From positions 1 through 64,000 of the forward strand of contig CAJYLQ010000041.1 in NCBI GenBank assembly GCA_913775975.1: 64,000 nt of DNA. Direction: 5' to 3'. Positions within the stretch are counted from its first letter, which is position 1; the number at the start of each line of letters is the position of its first letter. Below, piece after piece: positions 8,093 to 16,032 of this stretch. The notes beneath the pieces are model-generated. The model made no database searches, was not told the DNA's origin, and worked only from the letters and a program-made list of their open reading frames with translations. A program made the translations under genes and the position numbers. Source of the DNA: an uncultured Sphingomonas sp. (lineage in GTDB: Bacteria; Pseudomonadota; Alphaproteobacteria; Sphingomonadales; Sphingomonadaceae).

Positions 8093-9038
8093 GTGGTTGT
8101 ACGAGGCCGGGATCGGCGAGGCGCGGGCGGCGCTGGTCGACGGCGATGGCCATATCCTGATCGCGGCGATCGAGCCGGACGATACCGGGCCGCTGGTCGG
8201 CACCGTCGCGATGGCGCGGATCGCGGAGATGCTGCCGGGACGCCGCGCCCGTGTGATACTGGACGATAGCGGGGGCGAGGCGATGCTGGCGCCGGTGCCG
8301 CACGGCGCAAGGCAGGGCAGCCGGCTGGCCGTGTGCGTGACGCGCGAGGCGATCCTGGAGCCGGGCAGGCGCAAGCCGCCGCGCTGCATCGCGAGCGACG
8401 CCGCCCCCACGCCGGGTCCCGATCTGGCGGAACGGATCGCGGCGGACGGGCACCCCGTCTGCGCCCTGCGCGCGCATGAGGCGGACCGGCTGGAACAGGC
8501 GGGCTGGTCCGAGGTGCTGGAGGAGGCGATGACGGGCGACATCGCCTTTGTCGGCGGCGCGTTGATCCTGTCGCCGACGCCCGCGATGACGGTGTTCGAC
8601 GTCGACGGCGCGCCGCCCGCAGAGGCACTGGCGCTGGCGGCGGCACGCGCGGTCGCGGCGGCGATCGTGCGGCACGGCATCGGCGGGTCGATCGGCATCG
8701 ACTTCCCGACGATCGAGGGGAAGGCGCCGCGTCAGGCGGTGGCCGCCGCGATCGATGCGGGCCTGCCCGCGCCGTTCGAGCGGACGGCGATGAACGGGTT
8801 CGGTTTCCTCCAGATCGTCCGCCCGCGCCCGCGCGCGTCGCTGCCCGAGCGGCTGCGCGGCGATCCGGGCGCGGCGGCGGCACGCGCCTGGCTGCGGCGG
8901 ATGGAGCGGGAGCCGGTGGGCGGGCCGAAACGCCATCGCCTGCCCGGGCCGGTGGCGCGCGCGCTGGCGGCCCGGCCGGGCTGGATGGCGGAACTGACGC
9001 GGCGCACCGGCGTCGTCCATGAGGTGGAGAGCGCGTGA
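8085..9038 (+). CDS. Ribonuclease E/G-family protein (short RNase G-like)
   Basis: A 317-residue member of the RNase E/G family, shorter than canonical RNase G (about 490 aa). It begins PEWLYEAGIGEARAALV and has the DNase-I-like catalytic core features, including GALILSPTPAMTVFDVDGA and GGSIGIDFPTIEGK, where the acidic Mg ligands of RNase E lie in a similar pattern. A classical N-terminal S1 domain is not evident. The start is a TTG at 8085 lying inside the maf stop region (8-nt overlap); the next ATG is far downstream. It probably acts in rRNA or mRNA processing. Whether it cleaves RNA in this short form is inferred. Confidence 0.8.
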   Translation: MPEWLYEAGIGEARAALVDGDGHILIAAIEPDDTGPLVGTVAMARIAEMLPGRRARVILDDSGGEAMLAPVPHGARQGSRLAVCVTREAILEPGRRKPPRCIASDAAPTPGPDLAERIAADGHPVCALRAHEADRLEQAGWSEVLEEAMTGDIAFVGGALILSPTPAMTVFDVDGAPPAEALALAAARAVAAAIVRHGIGGSIGIDFPTIEGKAPRQAVAAAIDAGLPAPFERTAMNGFGFLQIVRPRPRASLPERLRGDPGAAAARAWLRRMEREPVGGPKRHRLPGPVARALAARPGWMAELTRRTGVVHEVESA

Positions 9039-9208
9039 TGGCCGAACCTGACTGCCCGATCTGCGGCGAGCCGGCCGAACCGGCGCATCGCCCCTTCTGC
9101 TCCGCGCGGCATCGCGATCGCGATCTGCTGCAATGGCTGGGCGAAGCCTATCGCCTGCCGGCGGACGCCGCCGAAGAGGGGCTGGACAAGCCCGAAACGT
9201 CCGACTAG
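9038..9208 (+). CDS. yacG: YacG-family zinc-binding DNA gyrase inhibitor
   Basis: A 56-residue protein that overlaps the RNase gene stop (TGATG). It has the YacG layout CPIC near the N-terminus, then RPFCSARH and RDRDLLQWLGEAYRLP. YacG binds GyrB and inhibits gyrase in E. coli. The usual zinc site is four cysteines (CxxC...CxxxC). Here the last ligand is His29 (CSARH) rather than Cys; His can still bind zinc, so the fold may be intact. It ends 29 bp before tRNA-Phe and is likely co-transcribed with infA-maf-RNase. Confidence 0.88.
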   Translation: MAEPDCPICGEPAEPAHRPFCSARHRDRDLLQWLGEAYRLPADAAEEGLDKPETSD

Positions 9209-9237
9209 GGACGCGCTTCCGGTCAGCGGCCGGACAA

Positions 9238-9313
9238 GCCCAGGTAGCTCAGTTGGTAGAGCATGCGATTGAAAATCGCAGTGTCGGCGGTTCGATCCCG
9301 TCCCTGGGCACCA
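9238..9313 (+). tRNA. tRNA-Phe(GAA)
   Basis: A 76-nt cloverleaf. The acceptor arms GCCCAGG and CCTGGGC pair fully, the D-loop is AGCTCAGTTGGTAGAGC, the anticodon loop TTGAAAA gives GAA, the T-loop is GGTTCGATCCC, and CCA is encoded. It follows yacG by 29 bp. Confidence 0.97.
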
Positions 9314-9383
9314 CAGCCTTTCCCCTGACATTCCGGTAAATCGACGCAGGACCGGGCGCGGTATTTCCGTCGTACAAGGTCGC

Positions 9384-9414
9384 TTGACCCTGACGTAGCG
9401 TCAGGCGGTAGGTG
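9384..9414 (+). promoter_or_regulatory. MerR-type promoter/operator for the TipAL-like gene
   Basis: A -35-like TTGACC (9384-9389) is followed by a perfect 7-bp inverted repeat, CCTGACG-TAG-CGTCAGG (9389-9405). A weak -10-like TAGGTG follows at about 9409, giving the long 19-bp spacing typical of MerR-controlled promoters. The predicted transcript start falls almost on the ATG at 9421, so the mRNA may be leaderless. This suggests autoregulation of the downstream MerR gene. Confidence 0.65.
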
Positions 9415-9420
9415 ATTCGC

Positions 9421-10242
9421 ATGACACGCGAACGCCCCGCCGACACACCTGCCGACAGGCCGCGCCATATCGGTCATACCGTCCGCGAACTCGCCGCGCT
9501 GGCGGGCGTGTCGGTGCGTACGCTGCATCACTACGACGCGATCGGTCTGCTGCGGCCCGCGCGGGTCGGGGGCAATGGCTATCGCTATTATGGCCGAGCC
9601 CAGCTTTTGCGCCTGCAGCAGATCCTGCTGCATCGGCGCGTCGGCCTGTCGCTCGCGGCGATCGGCGCGCTGCTCGACGCCCCCGATTTTGACCAGATCG
9701 CGACGCTGGACCGCCAGCGCGCGCGGCTGGCGGCGGAGCGCGATCAGCTGACCGCGATGATCGCCACCCTGGAACACACCATGTCCAGTCTGAAAGGAGA
9801 CATCACCATGACCGACGAAGACCTCTACAGCGGTTTCATCGCGCCCGAGCGGCAGGCGGCATATGAAGCGTGGATCGCGGAACGCCACGGCGCCGAGGGC
9901 GAGGCATGGGTCGCGGAGGCGCGCGCCCGCCCCAAAGCACCGGCGGAGGCGGTCGCGCGCGAGATGGCCGCGCTTAAAGTGATCGAGACCGCGCTGGCGG
10001 ATCAGATGCGGCGCGGCGTGGCGGCCGATTCGCCGGTGCTCGACGACGATTTGGCGCGCCACCGCGACTGGGTCGCGGCATCATGGGGGCGTGGGTGCCC
10101 GCCCATGGCCTATGCCAATCTGGCGGACATGTACGAGCATCCCGACTTTCGCGCCCGCTACGATGCGATCGCGCCGGGCCTTGCGGACTGGTTGCCACAG
10201 GCGATGCGGGCCTGGGCGTCGCGACAAGGCGATGGGGGTTGA
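9421..10242 (+). CDS. MerR-family regulator with TipAS ligand-binding domain
   Basis: From ATG 9421 the protein is 273 residues; a GTG at 9412 is the alternative start. The N-terminal winged helix has the MerR signature HTVRELAALAGVSVRTLHHYDAIGL, followed by the second-wing GYRYYGRAQLLRLQQI and a coiled-coil dimer helix (about 85-130). The C-terminal half, beginning DEDLYSGF and containing a run of helices with MAYANLADMYEHPDFRARYD, is a TipAS/antibiotic-recognition domain. This domain binds thiopeptides and unrelated drugs in TipAL proteins. It probably autoactivates through the palindrome just upstream. The effector is unknown, and no obvious efflux gene is adjacent. Confidence 0.88.
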   Translation: MTRERPADTPADRPRHIGHTVRELAALAGVSVRTLHHYDAIGLLRPARVGGNGYRYYGRAQLLRLQQILLHRRVGLSLAAIGALLDAPDFDQIATLDRQRARLAAERDQLTAMIATLEHTMSSLKGDITMTDEDLYSGFIAPERQAAYEAWIAERHGAEGEAWVAEARARPKAPAEAVAREMAALKVIETALADQMRRGVAADSPVLDDDLARHRDWVAASWGRGCPPMAYANLADMYEHPDFRARYDAIAPGLADWLPQAMRAWASRQGDGG

Positions 10243-10377
10243 AACCCGGGACGAGGTCGAGGCGTTGTATAGCGTCGCGATAGTCGGATTTGCCGGAATA
10301 ACGCCCGATCTGAGCACCATGATGCGTTGTGGCAACAGTTGACACAATGGGGCGATGACGCGCATCCCGCTGTTGTC

Positions 10378-13300
10378 ATGACCAGCCGATCGACCTGCAA
10401 CGTCTCGCTCACCCCCGAACTCAAGGCGTTCATCGCCAGCCGGCTCGAATCGGGTGATTACGCCAATACCAGCGAAGTGGTCCGTGCCGGCCTTTGCGCG
10501 CTGCGCGCCGCAAACGAGCCGCCGGCCGCTCTCGCGCGCGGAGGCTGGCCCCATATGGGTGGGGAATGTGGCGCGCTGATCCGGGATCGCGACTGGAGCG
10601 GCACGTCGCTGGGCCCGGTCGAGGGGTGGACGGCGGAAATGCGCACCACTCTGTCGAACATCGTCAATTCGCCGGTTCCCAAGGTGATGCTGTGGGGGCC
10701 GGACCATCTGATGTTCTATAACGATGCCTATCGCGCGATCCTGGGCGAGCGGCATCCGGCGGCGATGGGCGGGCCGGTGGCGCATGTCCTGCCCGAGCTG
10801 TGGGACTGGAACCGCCAGGTGCTGGCGCGCGTGATGCGGGGCGAAACCTGCTCCTTCCATGACCAGCCGCTGGTGATGCACCGCCCGACCGGCCCGGAAA
10901 CGCTGTTCCTGGAGCTGTTCTATACGCCGATCTTCGACGCGGGCGCGAAGGCGGCGGGCGTGATGTGCACGCTGATCGACAACAGCCGCCGCCTCGCCGC
11001 CGAGCAGCGGCTGGCCGGCAGCGAGGCCGAACTGCGCCGGATCACCGACGCGGTGCCGATGCTGATCGCCTATGTCGATCGCGATCACATCTATCGCTTC
11101 GCCAATGCCGAGTATCAGACCTGGTTCGGCCTGGCGCCGGCGGACGTCGTCGGCCGACATGTGTCGGCGGTGATCGGGCAGGACATTTACGATCATCGTC
11201 GTCCGGATATCGAGGCGGCGTTGCGCGGCGAATGGATCCGCGCGGAAACGACGATGCGACGCCGCGATATCGGCCTGTCGCATGTCGAGATCCGCTACAT
11301 TCCGCATATCGAGACGGACGGCACGGTGACGGGCGTCCACATCCTTGGCATCGACACCGGCGACCGGGCGCGGCGCGAGGCGGAGATCGCCGCCAGCAAC
11401 GCGCGCTTCCGTACCGCGATGGAGGCGGTGCACGGCGTTCTTTGGACGAACAGCGCCGATGGCCGGATGATCGGCGAACAGCCCGGTTGGGGCGCGCTGA
11501 CGGGGCAGACGCAGGAGGAATATCAGGGCTTCGGCTGGGCCAGCGCGGTGCATCCCGACGATGCGATCGCGACGGTCGACGCCTGGAACGCGGCGGTCGC
11601 GGCCCGCGCGATGTTCGTTCACGAGCACCGCGTGCGACGCCATACCGGTGACTGGCGGACATTTGCGGTGCGCGCGCTGCCGATCCTGGATGCTGCGGGT
11701 GAGATTCGCGAGTGGGTCGGCGTCCATACCGATATCACCCACCAGCGCGCGGCGGAGGCGGCGCTTCGCGAGCACGCCGACAGCCTGGCGCGGCAGGTGC
11801 GCCATCGCGAGCGCGCCGAAGACCAGCTGCGCCAGCTGAACGAGACGCTGGAGACCCGCGTGATCGCGGAGATCGCGGAGCGGCGCGAGGCGGAATCGCG
11901 GCTGGCGCAGGCGCAGAAGATGGAGACGGTCGGCAAGCTGACCGGCGGCGTCGCGCATGATTTCAACAATCTGCTTCAGGTCATCGGTGGCAACCTGCAG
12001 CTGCTCGCCCGCGACGTTGCCGCCGACGAGCGCGCGTCGCGCCGCGTCAACAACGCGATCGCGGGCGTCCAGCGCGGGGCGAAGCTGGCTGCGCAGCTGC
12101 TCGCGTTCGGCCGGCGGCAGGCGCTGGAGCCGAAGGTCGTCAACGTTACCCGCTTCGTGCGCGGCATGGACGACATGCTCCGCCGCGCGATCGGCGAGGC
12201 GATCGAGGTGGAGACGGTGTTCGCGGGTGGCCTGTGGAACACCTTCATCGATCCTGCGCAGATCGAGAATGCGCTGCTCAACCTGGCGATCAACGCGCGC
12301 GACGCGATGGACGGGCGCGGCAAGCTGACGATCGAGCTGGCGAACACGCATCTCGACGATGCCTATGCGCGCACGCATGAAGAGGTCGCGCCCGGCCAGT
12401 ATGTGATGCTGGCGGTGTCCGACACCGGGTCGGGCATGACGCCCGAGGTGATGGAGAAGGTGTTCGAACCCTTCTTTTCCACCAAGGCGGAGGGCAAGGG
12501 ATCGGGGCTGGGCCTGTCGATGGTCTATGGCTTCGTCAAACAATCCGGCGGCCATGTGAAGATCTATTCGGAGGTCGGCCACGGCACCACGATCAAGCTC
12601 TACCTGCCCCGCGCGATGGAGGCGGAGGACCTGGAGGTCGTGTCCGACACCGGGCCAGTGATGGGCGGCACCGAAACGGTGCTGGTCGTCGAGGATGACG
12701 AGGAGGTCCGCGCGACGGTGGTCGAGATGCTGACCGACCTGGGATACAGCGTGCTGAAGGCGGTGGACGCCACCAATGCGCTGGCGGTGATCGAAAGCGG
12801 CGTGCCGATCGACATGCTGTTCACCGACGTGGTCATGCCCGGCACGCTGAAAAGCCCAGAGCTGGCGCGCAAGGCCCGCGAGCGGTTGCCCGACATCGCT
12901 GTGCTGTTCACCTCCGGCTATACCGAAAACTCGATCGTGCATGGCGGGCGGCTGGATCGCGGCGTCGAGCTGCTGTCCAAACCCTATACGCGCGAGGCGC
13001 TGGCCCGGAAGTTCCGGCACGTCCTGGCGAACCAGCGGCAGCGCGGGATCGCGCGCCAGCCGATCGAGGTCGCGCGCGTGCATCCGGATACGGCCGCGAT
13101 GACGCCGCCGCCGCCGGCGGCCCCCGCGCCGACGGGATCGCTGCGGCGTACCGTACTGCTGGTCGAGGATGACGAGATGATTCGCTCCAACACCGCAGAG
13201 GTGCTGGAAGAGGCGGGCTGCGTCGTCGTCGAGGCGGGCAGCGCGGAAGAAGCACTGACCGGCCTGCAGACGACGCCGGTCGACGTGCTCATCACCGACG

Positions 13301-13512
13301 TCAACCTGCCGGGCGCGTCCGGCCGGGAGCTGGCTGAGCGGGCGCGGTCGCTGCGGCCGAACGCGATCGTCATCTATGCAACGGGCGATCCGTCGGCGGT
13401 GGCGGGCGATGCCGACAGCATCGTGCTGGCCAAGCCCTATCGCCCGGCCGCGCTGCTCGCCGCGGTTGCGGGACAGGCCGTCGGCGTGTCGCAGCCGGTC
13501 GCGGACGGCTGA
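10378..13512 (+). CDS. Hybrid sensor histidine kinase with N-terminal ParD/CopG-like ribbon-helix-helix domain
   Basis: 1044 residues from ATG 10378. Residues about 7-48 (NVSLTPELKAFIASRLESGD, then SEVVRAGLCALR) match ParD-type antitoxin ribbon-helix-helix domains. Three PAS-like sensor regions follow (about 80-200, 220-335 and 345-460), then a coiled coil. The HisKA box has the phospho-acceptor His527 (GGVAHDFNNLL). A HATPase domain (GSGLGLSMVYGFVKQSGG) and two receiver domains follow, with phospho-acceptors Asp817 and Asp974. No membrane segments are visible, so it is cytosolic. A shorter start at 10555 (MGGECGAL) would drop the RHH domain, but the frame is unbroken through it. The RHH domain may bind DNA or dimerise the kinase. 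Its output partner is unknown. Confidence 0.85.
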   Translation: MTSRSTCNVSLTPELKAFIASRLESGDYANTSEVVRAGLCALRAANEPPAALARGGWPHMGGECGALIRDRDWSGTSLGPVEGWTAEMRTTLSNIVNSPVPKVMLWGPDHLMFYNDAYRAILGERHPAAMGGPVAHVLPELWDWNRQVLARVMRGETCSFHDQPLVMHRPTGPETLFLELFYTPIFDAGAKAAGVMCTLIDNSRRLAAEQRLAGSEAELRRITDAVPMLIAYVDRDHIYRFANAEYQTWFGLAPADVVGRHVSAVIGQDIYDHRRPDIEAALRGEWIRAETTMRRRDIGLSHVEIRYIPHIETDGTVTGVHILGIDTGDRARREAEIAASNARFRTAMEAVHGVLWTNSADGRMIGEQPGWGALTGQTQEEYQGFGWASAVHPDDAIATVDAWNAAVAARAMFVHEHRVRRHTGDWRTFAVRALPILDAAGEIREWVGVHTDITHQRAAEAALREHADSLARQVRHRERAEDQLRQLNETLETRVIAEIAERREAESRLAQAQKMETVGKLTGGVAHDFNNLLQVIGGNLQLLARDVAADERASRRVNNAIAGVQRGAKLAAQLLAFGRRQALEPKVVNVTRFVRGMDDMLRRAIGEAIEVETVFAGGLWNTFIDPAQIENALLNLAINARDAMDGRGKLTIELANTHLDDAYARTHEEVAPGQYVMLAVSDTGSGMTPEVMEKVFEPFFSTKAEGKGSGLGLSMVYGFVKQSGGHVKIYSEVGHGTTIKLYLPRAMEAEDLEVVSDTGPVMGGTETVLVVEDDEEVRATVVEMLTDLGYSVLKAVDATNALAVIESGVPIDMLFTDVVMPGTLKSPELARKARERLPDIAVLFTSGYTENSIVHGGRLDRGVELLSKPYTREALARKFRHVLANQRQRGIARQPIEVARVHPDTAAMTPPPPAAPAPTGSLRRTVLLVEDDEMIRSNTAEVLEEAGCVVVEAGSAEEALTGLQTTPVDVLITDVNLPGASGRELAERARSLRPNAIVIYATGDPSAVAGDADSIVLAKPYRPAALLAAVAGQAVGVSQPVADG

Positions 13513-13543
13513 CCGATGCCGCAGGCGCTTTTGCGCTTGCGAT

Positions 13544-13554
13544 AATATGTATGA
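13544..13554 (-). promoter_or_regulatory. Candidate galactoside-regulon operator upstream of the alpha-galactosidase
   Basis: The minus strand reads TCATACATATT, an AT-rich 11-mer matching the motif found before the TonB receptor, the araF-like operon and the 28.4-kb divergent pair. It lies 79 bp upstream of the galactosidase start. The regulator is inferred to be the DgoR-like GntR protein. Confidence 0.4.
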
Positions 13555-13569
13555 CTTTATTAGAAGGCG

Positions 13570-13598
13570 GGGCGCGACCGATGTGAAGGGTCGCGCCC
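13570..13598 (+). terminator. Hairpin after the hybrid kinase, upstream of the alpha-galactosidase
   Basis: A 10-bp perfect stem (13570-13579 with 13589-13598; core GGCGCGACC/GGTCGCGCC) with a 9-nt loop. There is no T-tract. It lies in the 120-bp gap between the kinase stop and the galactosidase start, downstream of a possible promoter. It could be a weak terminator or a leader structure of the galactosidase mRNA. Confidence 0.4.
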
Positions 13599-13632
13599 GG
13601 CCATGACGGCCGCGAACGATAGGGGAGGCGTC

Positions 13633-15840
13633 ATGGTGAACAGGTTGCGCGCGCTTTTGCTGGCCGCGACGGGGCTGCTGTCATCCGCGCCCGCGCTGGC
13701 GGAGGCGAGCTATGACAAGGCCACCCGCATCTTCCGGCTGGATGGCGGCGATGTCACCTACGCGTTCAAGGTGAATGCGGCGGGTAATCTGCAATCGGTC
13801 TATTGGGGCCGGCGGCTGCCCGATCGCGCGCCGCTCGCCGCTCCGGAACTGTCCGGCCTGTCGGGCTTCGACGTCGCCGCGAACGTCGTGCCGCAGGAAT
13901 ATGCCGGGCAGGGCGGGGGGCTGTATGCCGAACCCGCGCTGAAGGTGACGTACCCGGACGGCAATCGCGACCTCGTCCTCTTCTATCGCGGGCATGAGCT
14001 GGCGAACGACGAGATTCGCGTGACGTTGAGCGATCTGGACCGGCCGCTGTTCGTGACGCTCGTCTATCGCATCGATCGCGCGACAGGCGTCATCGCCCGA
14101 TCCGCCGTGATCGAAAATCGCGGCGAGGGCGACGTGCGCGTCGATCAGGCCGCCGCCGCCGGGCTGACGCTGCCCGTCGCCTACGACTATCGCCTGCATT
14201 ATTCGACCGGGCGCTGGGCGGCGGAATGGACGCTGCAGGATCGCGCGCTGACCGCGGGCGCCACTGTCCTCGAAAGCCGGCGCGGTTCGACCGGCAGCCA
14301 GAACAACCCGTGGTTCCAGATCACCCGCGCGGACACGACTGAAGAATCGGGACAGGCCTGGATCGGCGCGCTGGCGTGGAGCGGATCGTGGCGGATGACG
14401 TTCGATCAGGACGTGACCGGGCGTATCCGCATCACCGGCGGCTACAACCCGTTCGACTTCGCCTATCGCCTGCGCCCCGGCGCGCGGCTGGAAACGCCGA
14501 CCTTCTTCGTCGGCTTTTCGGACAAGGGGCGGGGCGGCGCATCGCGCCTGTTCCATCGGTTCGAGCGGGACTCGATCCTGCCGCATCGCAAGGGCCGGCT
14601 GCCGCTACGCCCCGTCCTCTACAACAGCTGGGAGGCGACCGAGTTCGACGTGACCGAGGCGGGGCAGATGGCGCTGGCCGAACGCGCCGCGACGCTGGGG
14701 GTCGAACGGTTCGTGATGGACGACGGCTGGTTCGGCGCGCGCAACAACGACCGCGCGGGGCTGGGCGACTGGACGGTCAACCCGGCGAAATTTCCCAACG
14801 GTCTGAAGCCTCTGATCGACAAGGTGAAGGGGTTGGGCATGGATTTCGGCCTGTGGGTCGAGCCCGAGATGATAAACCCGGACAGCGACCTTTATCGCGC
14901 CCATCCCGACTGGGCGATGCAGTTCCAGGGGCGCCCGCGCACGGAGGGGCGCAACCAGCTGGTCCTCAATCTCGCGCGCACCGACGTGCGCGATCATCTG
15001 CTGAAGGTGCTGGACGACCTGCTGACGCAGAACGACATCGCCTTCCTGAAATGGGACTATAACCGCAACTGGACGGAGCCGGGCTGGCCCGACGCGGACG
15101 TCGCGGACCAGCAGACCATCTATGTCGCCTATGTCCGCAACCTCTACTGGATCATCGACGAGCTGCGGAAACGGCATCCGAATGTCGAGATCGAAAGCTG
15201 CTCGGGCGGTGGCGGGCGTATCGATCTGGGTATCATGGCGCGCACCGATCAGGTCTGGCCGTCCGACAATACCGACCCGTTCGACCGGCTGCTGATCCAG
15301 GACGGCTTCACCCAGGCCTATACGCCCGCCGCGATGATGGCGTGGGTGACGGACAGCCCGAACTGGGTGAACAAGCGTCAGACGACGCTCGCCTTCCGCT
15401 TCCTGTCGGCGATGCAGGGCGGGCTGGGCATCGGCACGAACCTGAACAAGTGGCAGGATATCGATTTCGCGATCGCGAAGCGATACGTCGCCGCATACAA
15501 GCGTATCCGGGAGACGGTGCAGCAGGGCGCGCTATACCGCCTGAACCGCGAGAATGCGGCCGATGCGCGCTGGACGAACCTGTATGTCGCGCAGGATCGC
15601 CGGCAGGCGGCGCTGTTCACGCTGATCGGGTCCACGCACAAGCGCGACGTGATGCCCGCCATCGCGCTCGCCGGGCTGGACCCCGATGCGCAATACCGGA
15701 TCGAGACGATGGACGGCACGCCGCTGCCCGTCACCATCCCGGCCGAGGCGAGCGGCGCATATTGGATGAACCACGGCGTCGACGTGACGCTAATCGGCGA
15801 TTTCCAGGGTGTCGGCCTGATCCTGACGCGCACGCGCTGA
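13633..15840 (+). CDS. Exported GH36 alpha-galactosidase
   Basis: 735 residues from ATG 13633, chosen because an AGGGGAGG ribosome site sits just upstream and a clean signal peptide follows (NRLRALLLAATGLLSSAPALA). It hydrolyses terminal alpha-1,6-galactose from melibiose, raffinose-type sugars or galactomannan fragments in the periplasm. Family GH36 features are an N-terminal beta-sandwich, then a (beta/alpha)8 barrel with FVMDDGWFGARN, the nucleophile Asp475 in LKWDYNR, the SCSGGGGRID loop, and acid/base Asp545 in WPSDNTDP. A strong terminator follows, and the TonB receptor comes next. The neighbours (aldose epimerase, galactonate dehydratase) support galactoside use. Confidence 0.92.
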   Translation: MVNRLRALLLAATGLLSSAPALAEASYDKATRIFRLDGGDVTYAFKVNAAGNLQSVYWGRRLPDRAPLAAPELSGLSGFDVAANVVPQEYAGQGGGLYAEPALKVTYPDGNRDLVLFYRGHELANDEIRVTLSDLDRPLFVTLVYRIDRATGVIARSAVIENRGEGDVRVDQAAAAGLTLPVAYDYRLHYSTGRWAAEWTLQDRALTAGATVLESRRGSTGSQNNPWFQITRADTTEESGQAWIGALAWSGSWRMTFDQDVTGRIRITGGYNPFDFAYRLRPGARLETPTFFVGFSDKGRGGASRLFHRFERDSILPHRKGRLPLRPVLYNSWEATEFDVTEAGQMALAERAATLGVERFVMDDGWFGARNNDRAGLGDWTVNPAKFPNGLKPLIDKVKGLGMDFGLWVEPEMINPDSDLYRAHPDWAMQFQGRPRTEGRNQLVLNLARTDVRDHLLKVLDDLLTQNDIAFLKWDYNRNWTEPGWPDADVADQQTIYVAYVRNLYWIIDELRKRHPNVEIESCSGGGGRIDLGIMARTDQVWPSDNTDPFDRLLIQDGFTQAYTPAAMMAWVTDSPNWVNKRQTTLAFRFLSAMQGGLGIGTNLNKWQDIDFAIAKRYVAAYKRIRETVQQGALYRLNRENAADARWTNLYVAQDRRQAALFTLIGSTHKRDVMPAIALAGLDPDAQYRIETMDGTPLPVTIPAEASGAYWMNHGVDVTLIGDFQGVGLILTRTR

Positions 15841-15862
15841 TCCGCCCACGCCGGTATCTCCC

Positions 15863-15896
15863 ACGCCGTCGCCCGGGTCCGGGCGGCGGCGTTTTT
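15863..15896 (+). terminator. Rho-independent terminator after the alpha-galactosidase gene
   Basis: A GC-rich stem (ACGCCGTCGCCCGG with CCGGGCGGCGGCGT, one G-T wobble) with a very short loop is followed directly by TTTTT. It lies 22 bp after the stop codon. Confidence 0.8.
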
Positions 15897-15986
15897 GCTA
15901 TGTCAGACTTTGTAGTCCGCTACCCGCGTCATCGCGCGAGAAGTTCCTGCGTTCGATCAATCAGAATTTTGCTGGACAGGCGAACT

Positions 15987-16001
15987 AATATCATATTTAA
16001 T
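15987..16001 (+). promoter_or_regulatory. Candidate operator upstream of the galactoside TonB receptor
   Basis: AATATCATATT (15987-15997) is a perfect odd-centred palindrome, and TCATATTTAAT (15991-16001) matches the shared 11-mer. The site lies 32-46 bp upstream of the receptor start and stands out in GC-rich sequence. Confidence 0.4.
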
Positions 16002-16028
16002 GCTCCTCAATCAAAAGAAGGGGAGCAT
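16000..16028 (+). promoter_or_regulatory. Leader hairpin that can mask the ribosome site of the TonB receptor
   Basis: ATGCTCCTC (16000-16008) can pair with GGGGAGCAT (16020-16028) over 9 positions (one G-T wobble) around an 11-nt A-rich loop. The right arm contains the Shine-Dalgarno sequence of the receptor whose ATG is at 16033, so folding would hide it. Confidence 0.5.
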
Positions 16029-16032
16029 TGCC

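Noticed and set aside
10081..13083. A 1000-codon open frame on the minus strand
   Set aside because: It is antisense to the hybrid kinase, whose motifs are unmistakable. The frame is open only because of GC3 bias, and its Arg/His/Asp-rich translation matches no family.
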